DNA from: Ostrinia nubilalis
Taxonomy: Eukaryota; Arthropoda; Insecta; Lepidoptera; Crambidae
Direction of reading: 5' to 3'
NCBI RefSeq assembly: GCF_963855985.1
Contig: NC_087091.1
Coordinates: 18,296,154 to 18,360,153, forward strand
Length of the DNA: 64,000 nt
A model generated the notes under the pieces. It saw only the letters and a program-made list of their open reading frames with translations, ran no database searches and was not told the DNA's origin. Below, one piece after another: positions 23,161 to 34,582 of the stretch (position 1 is the first letter of the stretch; each line of letters starts with the position of its first letter). The translations under genes were made by a program, and so were the position numbers.

Positions 23161-24159
23161 GTGAGTACGAAAATATTCATTATTTTATTCATAATCTAGC
23201 CTTTTATGCTTGACAATTCGATATTCTTCATACCCATTTACTACATTACATCATATACAACAAATACAGATCCAGTAGGCTTTCCTCAAACGTAAAATAA
23301 AAAGCTATTAGTGAGACAGACAGAACCAGAGTGAATTGAAGCGTACCTAAGCTTGGTAATGCATACCTTTTCGACAGTTTATCGCCTCGCATAGGCTAAT
23401 AAACAAATAGATGCATAAATCGACGTACTTTCATGGTAATCTAGCTACGAGTGTGTGTTTGTGTGAGATTTTTCAATAAATTATTTACAAATACAGCACC
23501 AGTCTACTTAAGTATTTATTGGGTTAAAAACAAGTACTTACTAGCTTTCTACTTAAACCTAACAATTTACGACGTGTTGAAGACATTGAATACATATCGA
23601 TTAATATTTCCTTAAAGAAAACAAAGAAAAGAAACTGTCTCAGTTTTGTCAACGTAGTAACGCGTGTGTGAGCCTACCGTGCTCGTGTTTCTATTAGATA
23701 TGCTACGCACTTATCTTACACCCACACAAGCCCACGTAAGCTCAAATCAAAATATTACGACTGTTCTCGCATACACCAGTTTCACGGCTAGCGATATTGT
23801 TTTAAGTAGAATCTATTATTTTAGGCAGCAAACATACAGGAGCCCGTCTTGTCATTCAATCTCATTACTCGAATTCTACGAATAGTGTAGATACTTTACA
23901 ATCTCATTTTGCGTTGAAATTGTTTATTTATGAGAATAAATAAATAATAGTATCTTTGCACAACTTTTATTTATAGGTAGGTACTAACAGTGTCATGAAA
24001 TTGTCTATAAATTTCAGGCGAATAATCGTGATAGGAAATAATGTGGATGTTAGAAGCATTTAATGATTATTGTTACAAAACATTTAATTAGTTACGTGAC
24101 ATTCAAGTTAAAATAAGAAGTTTATGTTTGAAGGTGAGGCTAATGAAAGGACGATGTCA
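23161..24159 (+). other. DIP intron, first part
   Basis: AT-rich with no recognised feature. A 73-codon open frame at 23664-23885 shows no signature. Confidence 0.6.
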
Positions 24160-24161
24160 TA

Positions 24162-24838
24162 TACAGGGTGGAAACGATAAGTGATCTCATTCGATTATTT
24201 CTAAACTATACAAGATATCGAAAAACTGGTTACTGATTCTGAAAGTGCTTAACGAGCTCTATCCAACGGTACCAATATTAGGTCACAGAATTAACTGGAT
24301 CTATCCGAAAATTCAATGTTTCCAGCCTCCATACATTTAGTAAAACCACATAATATTAAAAACTATACAAGATATCAAAAATCTGGTTACTGATCCTGAA
24401 AGTGCTTCACGAGCTCTATCCAACGGTACCAATCATAAGTTACAAAATAAACTGGATCTATCCGAAAATTCAATGTTTCCAGCTTCCATACATTTAGTAC
24501 TGCCATGGCACTCATGTCTTGATAATATTATAGCAAATAAAGCCTAAAACCAATGTTTTCTATGAATAATTTTAAATGAGAATGCAATTTACAAGTTCAA
24601 TTTAAGTTTTTATTATTTAATAAAAAAATTAACACTTCTAATATTGTGTGGCTGGCATACATTTAGTATGGAGGCTGAAAACATTGAATTTTCGGATAGA
24701 TCCAGTTAATTCTGTAACCTATTACTTATACCGTTGGAAAGAGCTTGTAAAGCACTTTCAGGATCAGTAACCAGTTTTTCGATATCTTGTATAGTTTAGA
24801 AATAATCGCGTGAGATCATTTATCGTTTCCACCCTGTA
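24162..24838. mobile_element. Fold-back MITE with ends tacagggtgg, TA target
   Basis: The terminal arms (24162-24352 and 24640-24838) are inverted copies of each other over about 190 bp with few mismatches, starting tacagggtggaaacgataa. The flanking bases are TA on both sides. Within the left part a roughly 150-bp segment (ctatacaagatatc to cagcctccatacatttag) is directly repeated at 24364-24499. No transposase is encoded. Confidence 0.88.
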
Positions 24839-24907
24839 TAGCTTAGTATTACGAGCGTCGTAACCAAAATAAATAATCTTATATTATGCTGGAGATTGTA
24901 TTAGGTA

Positions 24908-25642
24908 TAGCCTGACCAGGAACATAAAAACCCTGGCATAGAGGCGCGTCAATTGCATTTGATAGTGCAACACTGAGTACAGTCGTACCTGTGTTAATTA
25001 ATAGGCTAACTTTATGTATCAGGATTACGGGCTAATTTGATATTTTCATAAATTAACGAAAAAATATTATTATAGGTAACCTGGTTTAAATAAATTAAAT
25101 GAAACCATCAATCGAGCTAGTAGGATTTATTTTATTATTCATCAATAATCAAATTCAGAACTTGAATATTCAACTGCAATGTTTGCTCATGAACGCTTCA
25201 AACTCGGTACTTCTTTCCCAATTCCATAAAATTCAACACTTAGAAAGTGACAAAAAATTTTAAAATAGGTAGTTGAAACAAACCACAGCTAATTTTTATA
25301 GTGGACTGTACTATGCGATAAACATGTCAGTCAATTTGACAACCTTTGTCGGAAACATTATTCAATGAAAATATTGTCCGAACCCTTAGTATTTCTCTTC
25401 GACAAACACTTTAACACATTGTAAACCACTTTTCTTTCACGACTATAAAAAGATTTTAGCAATTTAATTCACAAAATCAATTGCGCACATTTAAAATAAT
25501 GTTTGTTTACACTTTGACAGCAATAGACTGACATGCAAAGTGACATGACAATGAAGTTTTCAGTTACTGTTGCCATTAAAAGAAATTAGTACCATTAGTT
25601 TTCCGCAACATGGCGAGGGTTTTTATGTTCCTGGTCAGGCTA
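24908..25642. mobile_element. MITE family 2, copy 1, ends tagcctgaccagg, TA target
   Basis: A 735-bp element with terminal inverted repeats of about 29 bp (tagcctgaccaggaacataa onward, ending in gttcctggtcaggcta), flanked by TA. It is over 90 percent identical to 51584-53385 after removing the insertion there. No transposase frame. The TTAA at 25576-25579 is the empty counterpart of the piggyBac-like insertion site in copy 2. Confidence 0.92.
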
Positions 25643-26042
25643 TACAATAGATACCTGAGGTAGGTTCTCACATCGTTGGAGCGACTTAAATGCTGAATAA
25701 GGGCATTCGATAGATCTGTCTATGAATGTGCCTCTCATTGTTCACTGCAGTACCCAAGACTAAATTTACAGACGACGGCACATCAATCGAACTGGCATCT
25801 TATATGATTGTAACAGATGCTATTTTGCAACGAAAATGCGCAGGCTGGTGTGCTGTCGACTGTAGTAAATTAGCAATGGCGTCGCGGAGTTTCTTGAAGT
25901 GAGACGTCTCCTCGGTCTTCATAATTTATGTGTAATTTCAGTTGCGCGAAATTGGAATTCCAACATTACTTACTTCACATTTTAAAGCCTTGAATACTAG
26001 GAGACATAATATTATCTGAGTTATACTGAATAATTAAAAAAT

Positions 26043-26178
26043 AAAAAGACCTCATAAAGGTAGCGGGAAGGCGCTGGATGCAGGCGACCACCAACCGGCC
26101 ATTATGGAAATCATTGGGGGAGGCCTTTGTTCAACGATGGACGTCCTGTGGCTGAAATAATAATGATGATGATGATAC
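26043..26178 (+). mobile_element. RTE-type LINE, 3'-end fragment
   Basis: Matches the last about 35 codons and 3' end of the RTE: gacctcataaaggtagcggg, ggcgctggatgcaggc, cattgggggaggcctttgtt and gatggacgtcctgtggctga, followed by (gat)n. A 5'-truncated copy. Confidence 0.9.
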
Positions 26179-27550
26179 TGGATCATTAAAAAGTATGTGT
26201 CTAAACAATTTTAAAAGCCTTGATTTAAAAAACTGGTAGCATTTACTCGTCTTGACTGAAATCCATACGCCCAGTCCCGGCATAATTAAACTTTAACGTC
26301 CCAGTCCCCTTAGCCGATCGTATTCAGTTCTTTTACGTGCCGTTTTAAAATGTATTTCGTGTCGACTTTTCGATTCGTTGGCAGATGAATTAGGAATAAG
26401 TGGAAAACTTAGTATTATTCGCTCGCATTTACAATAGATGGGCAAATCAAAGAAACTCACTCAAAGAAATACCTCGGTCGAAATTGTATGTAACGAGTAA
26501 ATAAACTCGTCATCAATCATGATTTGCGATAGTTACTGACCATAATAAGTTTATATTTTGTTCTGTGATTGATTAATATAACTAAATAAATAAATATCAG
26601 TGAAAGACCTGAACCTATACTTAATTGAATCTAGTTTTGATCGTCATTTTGTAATATGGTTCATATTCTATTTAACGCCCGCGGTGGTCAGTCTGTTCGA
26701 GATTTGATAAATCAGCAATGGATTCAAACCTTTTGCATTATTAGTAATGGTTTTGCACATGGATTAATCTGAAACGATTACCTTTAATTCAGTCACAAGC
26801 CATTAATGGCTAAATTAAGCGAAGTACAGACATTGCATGCATTCGAGCTTAACGTTGCGCTGAGCCGGCCTCTGTCTATTAATCTTAGCAATAATCTTGT
26901 TCACTGATGCGTAATTTTAATTAAATTAACATTTCATAACATCTAATATATTAGATATTTAGTTTAATACATAAAATAGGTTCTCAATTAGTGCTTACTT
27001 ACAGCATTATTAGGCAAAAAAATATATTTTATGGACGTTTACAGAATAATTACTTTACTCAGCATGAATGTCACCAATAATATTTTCGTCGTTCATACAT
27101 ACAATCTGCAACATCCCCAATTATCAATAAATGCATTCATTTTCATTCGGAAATCACTCATTTGTCAATGCAAAGGAAGACAAGATCAAATGAGGCGTCT
27201 GCCGTTTCGTCTGTTATATTTTCTAACAGTTCAACTTATCGAACTTGACGTTTTCTTGCTTTCATTAAGTCAAAAATCGCACCATGCATTTTCTGACATA
27301 CGTCCAATGAACATAGGCTGTGTTGCAAGTCAAATTCGGTCTCGTGCAAGCTCAATTCGGCCATTCGCTCGAGCATGGTTATCAAAGATATCTAAAAATA
27401 CAAGAAACAAATTGTTTAGAACAAAAATTGTATAACAGCCTGGACATTTGCGGTTACGTACCTACGATTTATCAGTCTCATTAAACTTTTAATGTCAGTC
27501 GATCACAACCTTCGCAGGTTTTGCCGTTTTTGAAACAAAAATGTAGAGTA
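26179..27550 (+). other. DIP intron, middle part
   Basis: AT-rich. It contains an unexplained 134-codon open frame at 27031-27435 with no signal, repeat or domain; I regard it as chance or a relic. Nothing else was recognised. Confidence 0.5.
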
Positions 27551-27634
27551 TGATTTGCTGTCGACATTGACGTCATGTAGCTTTAAACCACATCCCATCG
27601 GCTCGCATATTATTATCAATAAGGCGTGTTGCAA

Positions 27635-27693
27635 GCGTGTGCCGCGCGAAGGCTAGCCGGGCGGTGTGGTGCGCGCGAATAACTGAACTAAAC
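27635..27693 (+). pseudogene. DIP stalk exon, truncated copy A, acceptor lost
   Basis: Aligns with the first about 45 bp of the 29540 exon (gcgtgtgccgcgcgaaggct), but the acceptor ttgcag has become ttgcaa and extra bases break the frame. This is the oldest-looking unit. Confidence 0.7.
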
Positions 27694-27827
27694 GTTTGAG
27701 GCTTTTCAAATATACACTATATTTACCTATATCTGATCTACATAGCTAAGTAAAATGTCTTACGAGTCTTATTAAATCATAATGCGCAAGTAAATTATGA
27801 TGCTTCGACGATCTCGATATTATTTTC

Positions 27828-28231
27828 AACCGACTTCAAAAAAGGAGGAGGTTCTCAATTCGACCCGTATGTTTTTTTTTTTTCTATGTTTGTTACGCGA
27901 TAACTCCGCCAATTATGAACCGATTTGAACAAATCTTTTTTCGGCGTATAGGTAATACCTCAAGGGTGGTCCCATTTAAATTTAATAATAGAAAAAACAA
28001 CCCCCAAGGGTGGAAAATTGGGGATGAACTTTTTTATACGCAATATCTCCGCCGATTATAAATCAATTTGAACGATTATTTTTTTGTTGAATAGGTATTA
28101 TCAAAAGGGTGGTTTCATGCGAATTTGAAGAAAATATTTCACCCCAAGGGTGGAAAATTGGGGATGAACTTTTTTATACGCAATATTTTTAATTTTTAGT
28201 TTTTTTTGTGTTCACGCATTTGAAGTCGGTT
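27828..28231. mobile_element. Small TIR element with ends aaccgacttcaaa, inside the array
   Basis: Starts aaccgacttcaaaaaaggag and ends tttgaagtcggtt, giving 13-bp inverted ends. Inside, a 140-bp segment containing ccccaagggtggaaaattgg is repeated in tandem (about 28002 and 28142). The element is widespread in Lepidoptera. Here it interrupts the first unit of the exon array, so it inserted during or after duplication. Confidence 0.75.
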
Positions 28232-28531
28232 TTATTTTTTTAAAAAGGTAATTATTATGTAGACCACAACGTTCGTGAGTGACACATTGGCTCCTTTTGA
28301 CTTATTAACGATTAAAATAAATGCGTTTTTAATACTTCATTATTGTAGTTCAGAGGAGCCTGCTAGTAGTATGTACAGACGACAGCACATCAAGCTAAAC
28401 ATTAAACACTGCAGTGACTTAAATGTAAAAAATATACATATATTCTGGTGTGCTGTCGTCATACAGATTTCATTTAGCTCTTAGCCACATTGAAACCACA
28501 TCGTTCGCATCATCAACGAAGCGTGTTGCAG

Positions 28532-28581
28532 GCGTGCGCCGCGCGAACGCGAGCCGGGCGGTGGTGCGCGCGAATATCTGA
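28532..28581 (+). pseudogene. DIP stalk exon, truncated copy B with early stop
   Basis: The acceptor gcgtgttgcag is identical to the true one. In the phase set by the 23160 donor it reads SVRRANASRAVVRANI then TGA at 28579-28581. If spliced, it would end the protein just after Ig3 without a membrane anchor. No donor is needed, since the exon would be terminal; no close AATAAA was noted. It could equally be an inert relic. Confidence 0.6.
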
Positions 28582-29001
28582 ACTAAACGTTTCAGACTTT
28601 TCAAATATACACTATATTTACCTATATCTGATCTACATAGCTAAGTAAAATGTCTTACGAGTCTTATTAAATAATAATGCGCAAGTAAATTATGATGCTT
28701 CGACGATCGCGTTAAACGAATTATTTTTATGTAGATTACAAGTCACAACCTTCGTGAGTATTACATTTGCTCCTTTTGACTAAAATAAATGCGTTTTTAA
28801 TACTTGATTATTCTAGTTTAGAGGAGCCTGTCTAGTAGTAGGTAGGTACAGACGATAGCACATCAAGCTAAACACTGCAGTCTAATAATAATAGGGGTTT
28901 TGTAACAAAAATAATATACATTTTTGGTGTGCTGTCGTCATACATAGATCTCATTTAGCTTTAAGCCACATCGTTCGCATCATGAATGAGGCGTGTTGCA
29001 G

Positions 29002-29150
29002 GCGTGCGCCGCGCGAACGCGAGCCGGGCGGTGGTGCGCGCCGAGCCCGGCACCGAGCGCCCGAGCGTGGTGCGCGCGAATATACTAAACGTTTCAGACT
29101 TTTCAAATATACACTATATTTACCTATATCTGATCTACATAGCTAACTAA
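29002..29150 (+). pseudogene. DIP stalk exon, truncated copy C with alternative end
   Basis: The acceptor is intact and it keeps 25 in-phase codons of the true exon (through AEPGTERPSVVRA). It then departs into repeat sequence and runs open through NILNVSDFSNIHYIYLYLIY to a TAA at 29148-29150. The new tail is Ile/Tyr/Leu-rich by chance or design. Possibly an alternative terminal exon; no transcript evidence is available here. Confidence 0.6.
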
Positions 29151-29198
29151 AATGTCTTAAGAGTCTTATTAAATAAGATAATGCGCAAGTATTTACTT

Positions 29199-29270
29199 AT
29201 AAAAATAATATCGAGATCGTCGAAGCATCATAATTTTATGATGCTTCGACGATCTCGATATTATTTTTAT
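29199..29270. repeat. Near-perfect 72-bp palindrome inside the array
   Basis: The arms read ataaaaataatatcgagatc, gtcgaagcatcataa and their reverse complement, meeting at about 29235. The right arm is the array's normal block; the left arm is an inverted copy of it. It marks an inverted-duplication junction within the tandem array. Confidence 0.9.
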
Positions 29271-29539
29271 GTAGACCACAACGTTCGTGAGTGACACATT
29301 GGCTCCTTTTGACTCATTAACGATTAAAATAAATGCGTTTTTAATACTTCATTATTGTAGTTCAGAGGAGCCTGCTAGTAGTATGTACAGACGACATCAC
29401 ATCAAGCTAAACATTAAACACTGCAGTGACTTAAATGTCAAAAATATATATTCTGGTGTGCTGTCGTCATACAGATCTCATTTAGCTCTAAGCCACATTG
29501 AAACCACATCGTTCGCATCATGAATGAGGCGTGTTGCAG

Positions 29540-29689
29540 GCGTGCGCCGCGCGAACGCGAGCCGGGCGGTGGTGCGCACCGAGCCCGGCACCGAGCGCCC
29601 GAGCGTGGTGCGCGCGCAGCTCGACCGCGCGCCCGAGCGCGACGCCGCGCACCACGTCTACCGCCCGCCGCACCCGCACCACGTCTCAG
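29540..29689 (+). CDS. DIP-family Ig protein, stalk exon (full copy D)
   Basis: A 150-bp exon, phase 1 to phase 1, acceptor gcgtgttgcag and donor cag|gtacga. It completes Ser and reads SVRRANASRAVVRTEPGTER, then PSVVRAQLDRAPERDAAHHV and YRPPHPHHVS. It is very GC-rich like the other exons and has Arg/Pro/His-rich, probably disordered residues between Ig3 and the membrane. NAS is a possible glycosylation site. No family signature exists in this segment; the call rests on phase, splice sites, composition and strand. Confidence 0.75.
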
Positions 29690-29777
29690 GTACGAAAGGA
29701 AACCACATTCGATGTCCAAATTATACTAGAGACGGGTAGTTGACACAGTCTTTTTTGGAAAGTGATGATCAGAGGAC

Positions 29778-29919
29778 TCGAGGTTGAATTGAAAACAATC
29801 GTAATCATTTGACAGTTCATAACGTACGATAAAGTCCGTTAAACAAAACGTTTGACAGAATAATCGTACGTTATGAATTGTCAAATGATAACGATTGCTT
29901 TACACAATTCCACCTCAGG
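29778..29919. repeat. Inverted repeat (hairpin) about 90 bp past the stalk-exon donor
   Basis: The left arm caatcgtaatcatttgacag ttcataacgtacgat pairs with the right arm atcgtacgttatgaattgtc aaatgataacgattg (both written here in two pieces). Imperfect pairing extends outward to gaggttgaatt / aattccacctc. Probably a small MITE. Confidence 0.85.
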
Positions 29920-32900
29920 CCGCAGGTGGAAGCGAGCTTCACCCGGAATCCTGAACTACAGAGGAACTGGTTAAATTACCTCTAACTGCTGGAACACAAA
30001 ATTACTGTTAACATTGTTGTTATGGCGACAGATTTAGGTCTTCTTCAGGTGTAGGATGTTATAGCCTCGCCAATGAGTTCCGCCAAAGTTGATGAAAATG
30101 ATAGCCAAAACAAAATAGTTTAGGATAACGCACATCAGTTGCATTAATTCGAAGTGATGACTAGTCAATTGACTTGCTGTTTATGAGCTGTCAAAATGTA
30201 ATTTAAACATTTTATTAGGGCCACGAAAATAATGACGTCACCAGTTTGCAATTTTTGATCGCGATCTTAGGCTTTTTGTATGATGGTGTCAACTACCCTA
30301 TTGCGGCTCATGGACCTTTCATTTCTTTTATTTTATTCAAGGGTAATTTTAATGATGTGTTAAATTAATATGGACACAAAATGTGGTTTCTTCTATAAGC
30401 TTTATCATTTTTATCGTCGCATTTTTTTAAATGACAAACATACGCAAACACGATCTGCATGTTTTTGGTGTTTTATAAACTGTGTGTTTTTAGATTGCAG
30501 CTTCCGTTTATGATTTATTTTATGCGTCAAATCATTTTGTTTTTACCAAGCACGATTTTATCTGTGATTTTTTTTATTTACTACCACTACTGTCATGTTT
30601 TTATGACGATATAGCTAAATAGGTCCTGACTGAAACGCAAGTTACTCACAAAAATACGGAAAAAGAAAGAATCATTTTGATGATTTGAAATAAAGTCAGC
30701 TTCACGGAAAAACCTAAAATTGCTTTTGGAGTCGAAACAACACACACGCTTTTATCGTTATTGCTCCATTACCATTTACCCTCACGCACATCTCTCTCAT
30801 TTACATCAAATATTCTTCACTTTTGTTTCGCTAATCCCGCTTTTACCGCTGAATTTTACAATAAACCTAATCCAAGTTAAATCTTCGGCTAACCCTAACC
30901 TAATTACGTGCTATTAAAGATCCAAAACTTAATTCTTAATACATAAAGTTCATAATGCGGCGCACAAAGACGAAAGCCGCGGCTTTGCTAGCTTTGTATT
31001 CTTTGTAACAATATACTGCATTATTAAAACCGTCTCTTTCCCCTCTGATGGTAAAAAATAAATGTACTCCAACTCTGTGAAATGGGTTGAGCGCGGAATA
31101 TGTGACGACGCCGGTCGCGCCGCGGTCTTAGCGATCAGCTTTTACCGCGATGGAAAAAGCCGTGGGTATTTTAATGTTTTAAGGTTTAAATAAACTTTAA
31201 AGTCTTGGATGAGGCAGCTTCAATAGTACTGACTGAATGTCTACTACACTAACTACATCACCGTCTGCGGTCTGGGTTAAATACTGGAAGGGCTAAAAAT
31301 TATATAGAGATGGCCATGAGTATTTTTACACCCGGTCAAATATTATTATTCGTATAATATTATCCTTTATCTTGACATCATAGACTCATAGTGCATACAA
31401 ACTAATTTAATTTCATAATATTCCATTATCATAAACGTAGCTAGATAAAATTCTACTTAGGGCGAAAGCCTTTTACAGATAACGAAATCCATTCAGGGTG
31501 AGAAAAATTTCAACCTGTTTCCGGAACGAGCGGTATAATTTTATACGAGGTCATATTGGTTACTTCACTGCCCGAACGAGCATTCAGAACTACCCATTTG
31601 ACCTCATGGCAAATTTTCTTGGAAAGCTACCAAGACATAGCGATGCTGTATTTCTGAAATCACGTTAAATAACGCAAGACCGATGCTCTGAATTCAGAAA
31701 CAGGTAACATTGTCCCCGGTCTCCCGGGTCGGACCAGCGTGCGGTCGAGACCCGACCGGGTCGTCTCAATGTACCCAAGCTCCAAATACAGATTAAACAT
31801 TCAACGGTTCACATACACACACTTAACTCTCATAAATATTCAACGCAGACCGCGTACAATCAATTCTTGAAGCTCCGGTTCGTGGAAAAAGTGTTTGAAC
31901 AGCCAAATAATATGATATCAAATAGAGACCAGGGAGCGCCTTTGAATAAATATTAGGCGATATGAAACTCGAGTGTGCGCTCCAACTATTTGCCTACCCT
32001 TATCTACAAGTTTATTGATCTGCAAATTAAACTAGCGGAATAAATGTGTCATCGGACGAAATAGATTCGCGGGTCCTTTGTTTACGAAGCCGTAAGCCGC
32101 TGATACTCTTATCTAGTACAATATAAACAAAAATACCGACGATGCTTTTAGAAGGAGGAATTGTGTATTCGAGAGCCGGCGAGCACCGGAGCGGGAATGA
32201 TAACGGCCCGTTTACCTCACCACGGCCCAATGATTTTTGCGGCTTCTTATTGGAACGGTGAAATAAAAAGTCGAATAGTGACTTGTACTCGATATTTATG
32301 TATTGTACCGGTTGAGAGAACAGCCGCGCCGCTCACTCTATTACTGTCTTTTGTTGTTTTATCTTCTCACTTCACGAGTGCTTCCTTATTTTTGCGAATC
32401 TGTCTATTGCTTCTTTCTTTCCTGTAGCATTTTTTAATTTAAAATAGTCATGCAAAGTAGTCATTTGTTTTATTTTGCGCATTCATTCATTACTCTCGAA
32501 GCTTGCTCGCGGCTTTATTGCTTATTCTCGTCGTTTATCTTTCAGTGGCATCTCATTTGTTAAACTAAACTACCTTTATTGCACAATGCCATTTATTCTT
32601 ACAATAGTTTAATTGCACAAGTTTCGTTGTAATTAGTCGATGTGGATTTATTATTAATGCGAGTTTTCTGTTTGTTATAGGTGCAAAAACACTTCATTGT
32701 TGGAGGCAACCGTTTCTGGCTATTGTAATTCTTGTTCAAATGGATCTTATAGTCTGATTTTATTCCTAGACGATCAGTTGTAGTAAGATTTTTGGTACGT
32801 TCATTAATTCTGTCTTCCATTTGTGTTGTCACCTCTCAGAGATTAATTTATATATCGTTCAAAGTCGATTGTTTTGTACGCGTAACACTAGAAATATATT

Positions 32901-34483
32901 CTCCGTTGGTAATGTTGTGGCCGTAATCTTTAAATTGAAACATATCATCCAAAATTTCTTGTGTCATATCCTGTAGGTATGTGAAGAAAGATAGAGAGTG
33001 AGATTTTATAATATATAAATGGACGACATCCTGTTGGCCATCCAAAGTAAAATACGATAGGTTGTAAGCCAAATCCCTGAATGCTATAGCCATTCCTCTT
33101 CCTTTAATTTGTTCGCCTACTTTTATAAGGGATATAAATTATTTTTTATAACTCTTACCTTACGACCTAGTTATGGCGTCCTCTTACTATAAATAAAGTA
33201 CAATGATTACGTAAAATCTTCGGGCTTACCGTGAATCTTTACAATAGTTTTAGATATTAATTCGTGATCCTCGTTAACCTGTTTGCGAATTCCTACTCCA
33301 TTTCCATTTCAAATTACAACATAACATACTCAATGTGCATTGTCCTTCCAAAGTTAGAGTAGCATAAAATCATACATATATTCATTGTGCTGCCGCGCTT
33401 TGCTAGAATGGCCCCATGAACTAAATGTGCCAAATATCTTAATGTTTCCGGTTTAATATGCGAGGTTACGTTTGTTATGTACCTGATCCCAGCGTCAAAG
33501 AGCGCTCCCACGTAATGAATCGTTACACATAACGACGCTTCATTTGGGACGTGATTGCGTCTCAAACAATGAAACTAGTTTTCATTTTCTAGTCAACGTT
33601 CGAATTAGGTGTTAATTTAACAAAACAACTAAAATTATCTTAGAGTTATCTATTAACCAGGCTTGCCCCTCACGCTTGTTGGTTACTTGTAAATATAAAT
33701 TATTGCACAATAATAAAAAGGATAAATTTTAATGATATACCTTTATACTAATGTATGTTAATTAATCGACCTAAATAGTTAATGTATAAAATTGTATCTT
33801 TTATTATGAATAAGAGATTTATCACTAGGTTATTTGCGTTCAGCATGATTGTACAGATTGTGATTTTGGAGATGTAAATAATGAGGATATTAAATAAATT
33901 AGTATAAAATGAGATTGGAGTTTGTTTGAGACTTGTGTTAAATGAAGCGATGGGTGAATTTACGATAAGCGTTTTAAAAATAATTAGACAGAGTTCGAGG
34001 CGGGTCGGCGAGGAGCCGACAATCTTATCTCCCATTTCGCTTACCCCTGACAGACATTATCGCACCAGAGAATCGATGGTACTCTTTAATTGATTCCCCA
34101 CTTCCAGTCCGTCCAACAATCGCTTCTTTGTCTTTTTCTAATCGAAATTCAGCGCGGGTAGGGCCAACGGATTTTTCTTAAAAAGAAAACGCGCCCAATA
34201 GAAGCAAGGAAAATAAATAACACCATTTAAAATGGCGAGAAACACCAAGTGGCGGAAGATATATTTAGTAATGACTTCGAGGGCCTTAGGAAAAGAATTC
34301 AATGGGTGGTTCATTATCACGTGCAATAGGTATTCTAACATTTGCTATGTTACTTCGATAGTGAGTGTAGTGGAAGTTAATAAAATGAAAGAGTGGACTG
34401 TATACAATTAGTTGTCTATTCGGTATAAATTAACAATGTTATCGAGACCGTTTTGTGCAAAGTCGTTGAAGAGAGTGCGTCAG
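29920..34483 (+). other. Probable DIP intron, no gene recognised
   Basis: AT-rich with scattered GC patches (about 31080-31160, 31715-31775, 32160-32230). An open frame at 32161-32427 ends in a hydrophobic run but lacks a supported acceptor. No RNA gene, transposon with clear ends, or exon was recognised. Confidence 0.5.
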
Positions 34484-34582
34484 GATCGTCTTCTTCGATG
34501 TTCGCTCGCGAACCGAACATTGCTCGTTCGTTCGCCGAACGCTCGCCGCTCCCTCCGGTCACGCCGCCCGCGGGCTATGTCC
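34484..34582 (+). CDS. Candidate further DIP stalk exon
   Basis: A 99-bp GC-rich segment between gtgcgtcag and a strong donor gtgagt, with no stop in the phase-1 frame set by the 29689 donor and ending again in phase 1. It would read GSSSMFAREPNIARSFAERS then PLPPVTPPAGYV. Composition and phase fit a continuation of the Ser/Pro/Arg-rich stalk. Against it: the acceptor lacks a pyrimidine tract and no homologue is known to me. The alternative is a GC-rich regulatory island. Confidence 0.35.

Larger units (their letters stand above)
27560..29689 (+). repeat. Tandem array of intron-acceptor-exon units ahead of the DIP stalk exon
   Basis: Four units share the block tgtgctgtcgtcatacagat, atttagct, ttcgcatcat and gcgtgttgcag followed by the first codons of the 29540 exon. 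Exon starts align at 27635, 28532, 29002 and 29540. Between them are repeated blocks such as acgtttcagacttttcaaat, ctgatctacatagctaa and gatgcttcgacgat. Unit lengths differ (about 470 and 540 bp; the first is longer because of the 27828-28231 insertion). Only the last unit has the full exon and a donor. Confidence 0.9.

Noticed and set aside
27031..27435. 134-codon plus-strand frame
   Set aside because: No signal peptide, domain, codon bias or splice support. Too short to exceed chance in this window without other evidence.
29438..29743. Arg/Ala-rich frames in both strands, including one starting ATG at 29520
   Set aside because: Other-frame readings of the GC-rich stalk exon. The chosen frame is the one fixed by the phase of the previous donor.
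32161..32427. Frame with hydrophobic C-terminus, considered as the DIP GPI-anchor exon
   Set aside because: No acceptor with the right phase and tract, and the hydrophobic run comes from T-rich DNA of the kind common here.
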